Of a stretch of 64,000 nucleotides of DNA, positions 59,365 through 64,000 are shown one piece after another. The first letter of the stretch is position 1, and each line of letters begins with the position of its first letter. Position numbers and translations under genes: made by a program. The DNA comes from VRUE01 sp963742535 (GTDB lineage: Bacteria > Actinomycetota > Thermoleophilia > Solirubrobacterales > 70-9): positions 1,054,001-1,118,000 of the forward strand of contig CAVUMC010000002.1 in assembly GCA_963742535.1 (NCBI GenBank). The letters run 5' to 3'. The notes beneath the pieces were generated by a model. The model had not been told where the DNA came from. It did no database searches and worked only from the letters and a program-made list of their open reading frames with translations.

Positions 59365-60609
59365 ATGTCTCCGGACGAAAAGCTCGAACTGCTCAGGCGC
59401 TTTGTACCCACGCTGCACTTCGACGCGCTGGAGCGCTGGCGACCGGGGCGGGTCGACAGTTACCTGCGGCACTCCGCGGTCCTTGACGGAAGCGAACAGC
59501 GGGTTCCCGGCACGCCGCCCGCGGAGCCGGCGATGAACGCGAGGGCCGAAGAACTGAAAGCCCGCCTCAACCCGCTCGAGCGCGGTGCCGGCGTCGACAC
59601 CCAGAAGCGCAGCAACGAAGTGCTGCGCGCCTACGGCGAACAGGACCTCACCACCGCCGGCGTCGCCTACGGCCGCGTCGTCCCAGATGGCACGGCTTTC
59701 TTCCTTCAGTACTGGCTCTTCTACCCGGACAACCCGTGCGTGTTGCCGCCGGGCCGCCACGATGGCGACTGGGAGTTCGTCCAGGTCCGCGTCGAGCGTT
59801 TGGATGACGCATTCCGCCCCACTCATCTCACCCTGGCCGAGCACGGCAAGCCGGTCAACAAGCCAATCTCCTCGCTCGGAGAGATAGAGGTCTTCGTCGC
59901 CGTCGACTCGCACGCCTGTTACTTCAAAGAAGGGGCCAACCCGATCATCCCGCTCTCCGACGTCTGCGAGCCGGCCGGAACGCCGACCGGCAAACCCGAC
60001 GTCGTGCTCCTGCCAATCGAGCCCTCAAAGCGCGACTGGGTGCACTGGCAGGGACGTTGGGGGCTCGATCGAGGACCCGGCACCTGGCTCGCGCTGCAAC
60101 TTCACCTCAGGCGCACGCCCGGGATCTTCAAGTGGCTCAACAAAGTGGGCGCCGGCGAGAGCCCGGTCAGCCCCGGCCATCAGGGTCAGAGCTGGAGCTC
60201 TCCCGGCGCCTTCGCAACCCGCGGCAGCACCCGCAACGCGACGACGTCACTGGTCCAGCGCTTCGCCCACTTCCTCGGCCATGCGACCTGGCCGAAAGCG
60301 TCGCCCCGGGTCACGGTGACGCCGCAGGACAGCGAAGCGGGATCGCCCACCGATGCGCAACCGCCGGTAAGCAACTACCGCCTCGATGTCGAGGGGGCCG
60401 GCCACCTCCTCCGCCGCGTCACCATGGTCGCCGTCGCCTTCTGGGAAGAACGCGCCGACGGCAGCCGCCGCGCGCTGGCGCTAGAGACGGTGCGCCCGGG
60501 CCAGAGCAAAACCCTTGCGATCCCCCACGAGGGCAAGCTCGAATGGCGCGCCGCCGGCTACAACCTCCTGCGCCAGCGCGGCGAGCCGATCCTGCCGAAA
60601 CCGTCCTGA
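59365..60609 (+). CDS. Vps62-related-like protein
   Basis: Protein of 414 residues. PTLHFDALERWRPGRVDSYL near the N-terminus, then FLQYWLFYPDNPC and HDGDWEFVQVRV resemble the Vps62/plant-type family of uncertain function; HDGDWE may be a metal or ligand site. A large insert (RRTPGIFKWLNKVGAGESPV) and a beta-rich C-terminal domain follow. It has no signal peptide. The start is ATG 59365; the upstream ATG at 59323 overlaps the divergent gene. Confidence 0.7.
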   Translation: MSPDEKLELLRRFVPTLHFDALERWRPGRVDSYLRHSAVLDGSEQRVPGTPPAEPAMNARAEELKARLNPLERGAGVDTQKRSNEVLRAYGEQDLTTAGVAYGRVVPDGTAFFLQYWLFYPDNPCVLPPGRHDGDWEFVQVRVERLDDAFRPTHLTLAEHGKPVNKPISSLGEIEVFVAVDSHACYFKEGANPIIPLSDVCEPAGTPTGKPDVVLLPIEPSKRDWVHWQGRWGLDRGPGTWLALQLHLRRTPGIFKWLNKVGAGESPVSPGHQGQSWSSPGAFATRGSTRNATTSLVQRFAHFLGHATWPKASPRVTVTPQDSEAGSPTDAQPPVSNYRLDVEGAGHLLRRVTMVAVAFWEERADGSRRALALETVRPGQSKTLAIPHEGKLEWRAAGYNLLRQRGEPILPKPS

Positions 60610-60641
60610 GCCACGAATATCGCGGTTCCGTGCGGTTTCGC

Positions 60642-61042
60642 TCAGTGGTCGCCGCTGGGGCGACGCCGCATCCGCTTGCGTTCGCCCGAGCGCCGCTTCT
60701 CTTCCAGGCGCTTCTCGCGCGAGGCGCGAGTGGGACGGGTCGGGCGACGGTGGACTGGCTCGTCGAGACCGGCGGCGATCTTCTCCGCCAGCCGCCGCAA
60801 CGCCAGTTCGCGGTTGCGGAACTGACCGCGGGCGTCCTGGGAGACGGCCGTGATCAGCGCGCCGCCGCGATCGAGCAGCATCTCCCGCTGCCGCTGGTCG
60901 AGCCTCCGCGAGGCCTCGACGTCGAAGACCGCTTCGACCCGCGAGGCGGTGACGTTGGCGTGCTGCCCCCCGGGCCCGAGGAGCGGCTGGCGCGCAGCTC
61001 GATCTCAGCCAGCGGGATCGAGAGCCGCGAATCGATTCTCAG
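60642..61042 (-). pseudogene. arfB: Alternative ribosome-rescue factor ArfB (peptidyl-tRNA hydrolase), frameshifted in the GGQ motif
   Basis: ArfB hydrolyses peptidyl-tRNA on stalled ribosomes. The N-terminal frame reads RIDSRLSIPLAEIELRASRS and SGPGG from a CTG at 61042 (overlapping the pterin dehydratase TGA); one G is missing from the six-G run (C run 60966-60971 on the plus strand), after which QHANVTASRVEAVFDVEASR and the basic tail (REKRLEEKRRSGERKRMRRR) continue to 60642. One added G restores GPGGQ and a protein of about 133 residues. The break lies in the catalytic loop. A sequencing error in the G run is as likely as true loss. Confidence 0.85.
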
Positions 61043-61332
61043 CTCGTCGGCGATAGCGCGTCGACCTTCGCCGCCAGCTCGAAGTCAGCGGCGGTGAGAC
61101 CGCCCTCCGAGTGGGTGGAGATCGTCACCGTCACGGTGTCCCAGGAAATCTCGAGGTCAGGGTGGTGACCCATCTCCTCCGCCGGTCCGACCAAGCCGTC
61201 GACGAACTTGACCGAGCCGACGAAGTCGCCACAGGAGAAGTCCTTGGCGATCGCCTCGCCCTTGCGTTCCCAACCGCTCAGCTCACCTAGCTTCGCGCCG
61301 ATCTCCTCGTCACTCAGCAGCGTCATCGCCAA
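61039..61332 (-). CDS. Pterin-4a-carbinolamine dehydratase
   Basis: Protein of 97 residues (or 95 from the second ATG at 61326). It regenerates tetrahydrobiopterin-type cofactors after aromatic hydroxylases. The active-site motif is MGHHPDLEISWDTVTVTIST (HHPD and the following strand), with the DCoH-like ending GLTAADFELAAKVDAL. It overlaps the patatin 3' end by 23 bp and the arfB start by 4 bp; all three are probably one operon. Confidence 0.92.
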   Translation of the reverse strand: MAMTLLSDEEIGAKLGELSGWERKGEAIAKDFSCGDFVGSVKFVDGLVGPAEEMGHHPDLEISWDTVTVTISTHSEGGLTAADFELAAKVDALSPTS

Positions 61333-63769
61333 CTCCCATCGCCTCGACCGCCCGCACCGCCGCTCGCGACCCGAGCACCCGGTACGCCTCGAATTTCTGG
61401 TCAGTGTAGAGCTGGTCGACCGTCGAGTTGTTGGGGAATCGCGGGTCCTGCTCGTGGTGAGCCCGCACGTCCCACGGCGCCGTCTCGGTCAACGCGTTGC
61501 GCACGTAGACGAGCTTGCCCTGCTCGCCGGTGCGGTACCGGACCGTCGCCGTCGCGACGTCGCTTTTGGCGAAGTGGCTCTCTTTGTCGGGGACCATCTC
61601 GGCCGGCGTCGGCCCGGTCGCCGGATCGCCGTCCTCCCCGTCGAACTCGATCTCGACGCCGAGCTCCGAGCGGGCCAGGGTGATCGCTTCGCCGAGCGAT
61701 TCGAACTCGGCCCCGTCGGCGCCGACCCCGCTGGCGTCGAGGCAGTAGATCTCGGTGCAGCCGCGGCGCAGCAGCTCGACCAGGCCGAGGTTCTCGTAGT
61801 GCCCGCCGTCGGTGACGTAGAGGTACTTGGCGCCGATCCGGTTGAGGCCGAAGAGCTCGCAGAAGAGGTAGAAGGGTCGCGGCCTGACGTAGCGCAGGCG
61901 CAGTTCCTGGTCTTCGCGGAAGGACTGCACCCAGCGCGGGTTCGGCACCCAGACGCCGAGCCGGACGTTCGCCAGTGCCATCAGGAAGGTCAGCGGACGC
62001 CGGGTCATCTTCCCCATCGAGGGCGAGATCGCCGCCCCCGACATCGCCGTCGCGGCCAGCAGCGAGAGGTCCCGTCCCCGTCGCTTCGCCGGCCGCGACT
62101 GTTCGCTCGCTTCCTTCTTCGGCTCCTCGAAGGCGTCCTCGATTTCCCTGGTCGGGACCGCCCCGACCAGCGGTCCACCGACCGTGTGGGCGCTGAAGGT
62201 GAAGCTGGTGACGCGGCGCCCGGGTGGGGTCGCGTCGGTGTCGGAGATGTTGGCGGCGGCACAGATCAGCAGCGTCGGCCACTCCTCCCCTTCGCCCCCG
62301 ACCATCGCCATGTTCGAGAGCGCCAGCGTCTTGTCGTAGTCGCGCTCGACCGCGATGCCGACGTCTTTCTCCTGATTCGGCGGATAGACCGCCTCGACCC
62401 GGTCGTAGAGCTCCCCGCGCGGATCGAGCGCCGTCTCCGGCCTGACTCGGCGCAGGGCGAAGACGCTGCTGAGCCGACGCTTGTAGAAGGGGTGCAGCGA
62501 CCAAGTGGTGAGGTCGGCGAAGAAGTAGATGACGAGGAAGACCGCCAGTACCCCGATTCCGGACCAGATCAGCCCCGGGTCGACAGCCCCGCGCCCGTTG
62601 GCTTCGGACATTCCCGCGGCGACGGTCAGGAAGAAGACGGCAAAGAGCATCAGTGGCCCGACCAGCGCCGCAGCGAAGTAGGCAATCCCCATGCGCAGGC
62701 CTTTGCTGAGCTTGCCGAATGCCTTGCGCGCCTTGCCCAGCTCATCGCTGGCTTTGCTCGAGCTGAGCAGGTGACCGAGCTGCGCCGCCACGCCCGCCAG
62801 TAGCGCCAGCGTGCCGGCACCGAAGCCGGCGCCCCTTTCCCTTGTTCCGCCGAGATGGTCTTCGCTGACCCACTGAACCAAATAGGGCAGGGCGACCAGG
62901 AGCAGGGCGAGCGCGACGGCGAGAAGCAAGAGGCGGGTCGCCCAGACGGTGAAGAACTGAGCCCAGGCGAGCTTGCGCCAGCGAAAGAGCAGCGTCGCCA
63001 GGCCGAAGGCGAGACCGAGACCGAGCACGGCCAGGGTCGAGATCCAGGTCCAGGCGGGCAGGTTGGTCGCGCATCCGGCGCCGCCGGTCGCGTTGCAATC
63101 CCCGGCCAGGTGACTGAAGGCGGGCGCATAGACCAACCCGGCAAGGAGGAGGCCAACCCCAATCAGGGGGAGCGCGACGAAGACGAGGTTGAGCAGGAGG
63201 CCGAGGACCAGGCGCAACCCGAGGAAGATCTTGTCGCCGGCTGCGGGGGCGAGGTAGGAGCAGCGGTTACGCAGGTACTGCTCCTCCGGCGAGCCCGCCG
63301 CGAAGGGCTTCTTCTTGGCGAAGAGGCTGCCATCGGAGTCATCGGGACCGGTCTTGCGCAGCAGCGAGATCGCGGTGGAGATGTAGGAGCCGCCCGAGAC
63401 CGCCGCCAGGTAGCTGGCCCGCTCCAGCTCGTCGCGCTCCTGCAGCTCCTGCAGCGCCCCGAGCGAGAAGGCGGCGGAGCGAATGCCACCGCCGGAGCAG
63501 CAGATGCCGAGCTTGCCCTCGCGCGGATCCTCGACCGTGCCCTCGAAGGAAGGCGCCGGCTCCGGGCCGTCGCCGTTGAAGAGCAGACGCCCAAGGCGGT
63601 GCCGCGGCCTGGTCGTCGCCTCGAAGCGCTCCTGCGCGGGCGCGCAGCGACGCAGGCCCGCATCGTCAGCCACAAGTGCGTCCTCTTCGGTGGCCACAGG
63701 CTCGGGGGCCAGCTCGCCGCCGACGGAGATGCCCGGTATGCGGATGTGGACCATTACAGGGAGATTCAA
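61310..63769 (-). CDS. Patatin-like phospholipase with integral membrane insert
   Basis: Protein of 819 residues (an ATG at 63754 is an alternative start). Patatin fold split by a membrane region: oxyanion GGGIRS at 93-98 (CCSGGGIRSAAFSLGALQ), nucleophile Ser125 in AAVSGGSYIS, and the catalytic Asp in TDGGHYENLGLVELL near the C-terminus. Between them are about six to eight membrane segments (about 190-420). This is a lipid acyl hydrolase anchored in the membrane. Such split patatins are uncommon; no partner effector genes suggest a defence role. It leads the operon with pterin dehydratase and arfB. Confidence 0.85.
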   Translation of the reverse strand: MNLPVMVHIRIPGISVGGELAPEPVATEEDALVADDAGLRRCAPAQERFEATTRPRHRLGRLLFNGDGPEPAPSFEGTVEDPREGKLGICCSGGGIRSAAFSLGALQELQERDELERASYLAAVSGGSYISTAISLLRKTGPDDSDGSLFAKKKPFAAGSPEEQYLRNRCSYLAPAAGDKIFLGLRLVLGLLLNLVFVALPLIGVGLLLAGLVYAPAFSHLAGDCNATGGAGCATNLPAWTWISTLAVLGLGLAFGLATLLFRWRKLAWAQFFTVWATRLLLLAVALALLLVALPYLVQWVSEDHLGGTRERGAGFGAGTLALLAGVAAQLGHLLSSSKASDELGKARKAFGKLSKGLRMGIAYFAAALVGPLMLFAVFFLTVAAGMSEANGRGAVDPGLIWSGIGVLAVFLVIYFFADLTTWSLHPFYKRRLSSVFALRRVRPETALDPRGELYDRVEAVYPPNQEKDVGIAVERDYDKTLALSNMAMVGGEGEEWPTLLICAAANISDTDATPPGRRVTSFTFSAHTVGGPLVGAVPTREIEDAFEEPKKEASEQSRPAKRRGRDLSLLAATAMSGAAISPSMGKMTRRPLTFLMALANVRLGVWVPNPRWVQSFREDQELRLRYVRPRPFYLFCELFGLNRIGAKYLYVTDGGHYENLGLVELLRRGCTEIYCLDASGVGADGAEFESLGEAITLARSELGVEIEFDGEDGDPATGPTPAEMVPDKESHFAKSDVATATVRYRTGEQGKLVYVRNALTETAPWDVRAHHEQDPRFPNNSTVDQLYTDQKFEAYRVLGSRAAVRAVEAMGVGDDAAE

Positions 63770-63797
63770 GCGAAGGATCCGGCGCTAAGCTCTCCCG

Positions 63798-64000
63798 ATG
63801 GCGAGCGGCGACGAAAGCCCGGTGCTCTGGCACATCGCGATCTCGCACTACAGCGAGAAGGCGCGCTGGGCGCTCGACCACAAGCGCGTGCCGCACCGGC
63901 GCCGTGCCGTACCGGCTCCAGGCCTCCACATCCCGGCGTCGTTCGTCCTCACCCGCGGCGCCAGCATGACCTTCCCGGTACTCGAGTTGGACGGGCGCGC
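63798..64000 (+). CDS. Glutathione S-transferase N-terminal domain protein (partial)
   Basis: The first 67 codons from ATG 63798 are in the window. HIAISHYSEKARWALDHKRV is the thioredoxin-fold start of a GST, with SHYSEKARWAL at the active-site position; FPVLELDG is the beta4 cis-Pro region. The C-terminal domain is off the window. Actinobacteria usually lack glutathione, so a mycothiol-type or other thiol may be used. Confidence 0.85.
   Translation, partial: MASGDESPVLWHIAISHYSEKARWALDHKRVPHRRRAVPAPGLHIPASFVLTRGASMTFPVLELDGR

Overview
The window is about 70% GC bacterial chromosome with dense, mostly short-spaced genes, many GTG/TTG starts and very short leaders. Gene content (paired universal stress proteins, a TreT-like trehalose synthase, a DosS-like haem kinase, ABC-2 exporters) suggests a high-GC Actinomycetota, possibly class Thermoleophilia/Solirubrobacterales. 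That placement is inference. There is no rRNA, CRISPR array, intact prophage or transposase.

Layout. 1-10.6 kb: 5' part of dnaX, a membrane glycosyltransferase, acetolactate decarboxylase, a CASTOR/POLLUX-like channel, a NodIJ-type ABC exporter, the SRP RNA gene ffs, a secreted protein and a cation/proton antiporter. 10.6-12.2 kb: tRNA-Val(CAC) followed by a 1.5-kb islet bounded by an imperfect copy of the tRNA 3' end. 12.2-23.1 kb: flavoprotein, S2P protease, universal stress protein, TreT-like glycosyltransferase, PHP phosphatase, sugar kinase and an alcohol/aldehyde dehydrogenase-DUF779 operon. 23.5-26.7 kb: a lower-GC Mrr-nuclease/STAND-NTPase gene (candidate anti-phage defence) and a toxin-antitoxin-like pair. 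26.9-31.8 kb: two NarL-type regulators, a universal stress protein, carbamate kinase and a DosS-like GAF kinase. 31.9-38.3 kb: flavinylation cluster 1 (regulator/kinase divergent from secreted repeat protein, one-TM protein, ApbE, ferric-reductase-like membrane protein, FAD reductase, ferredoxin). 38.4-47.3 kb: PPK2, ABC exporter, NRAMP-like and ZIP metal transporters, two universal stress proteins, glycosyltransferase. 47.3-52.6 kb: flavinylation cluster 2 (regulator, kinase, cytochrome-b-like protein, one-TM protein, ApbE, ferric-reductase-like domain fused to a phosphoesterase). 52.6-64 kb: quinone oxidoreductase, Fic protein, MarR/MFS/MBL module, small stress proteins, a Vps62-like protein, arfB, pterin dehydratase, patatin and the start of a glutathione S-transferase.

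Two themes stand out. First, two paralogous ApbE/ferric-reductase-like clusters, each beside a two-component system, lack a recognisable FMN-binding-domain substrate. Each instead encodes, directly upstream of apbE, a one-TM protein ending in a short Thr/Ser-Gly tail (TTGAS, TSGQS). These are candidate minimal flavin acceptors in a trans-membrane electron chain. Second, a GGATGGC-like box lies exactly 18 nt upstream of a TAnnnT-like hexamer, usually 6 nt before the start codon, in front of universal stress proteins, carbamate kinase, the flavoprotein, the ADH operon and small genes. Together with a kinase retaining the haem His and distal Tyr of mycobacterial DosS, this looks like a hypoxia/dormancy-type regulon.

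Three genes (alcohol dehydrogenase, arfB and a small membrane protein) are each broken by one apparently missing base in or beside a G/C run, so assembly or read error must be excluded before they are called pseudogenes.
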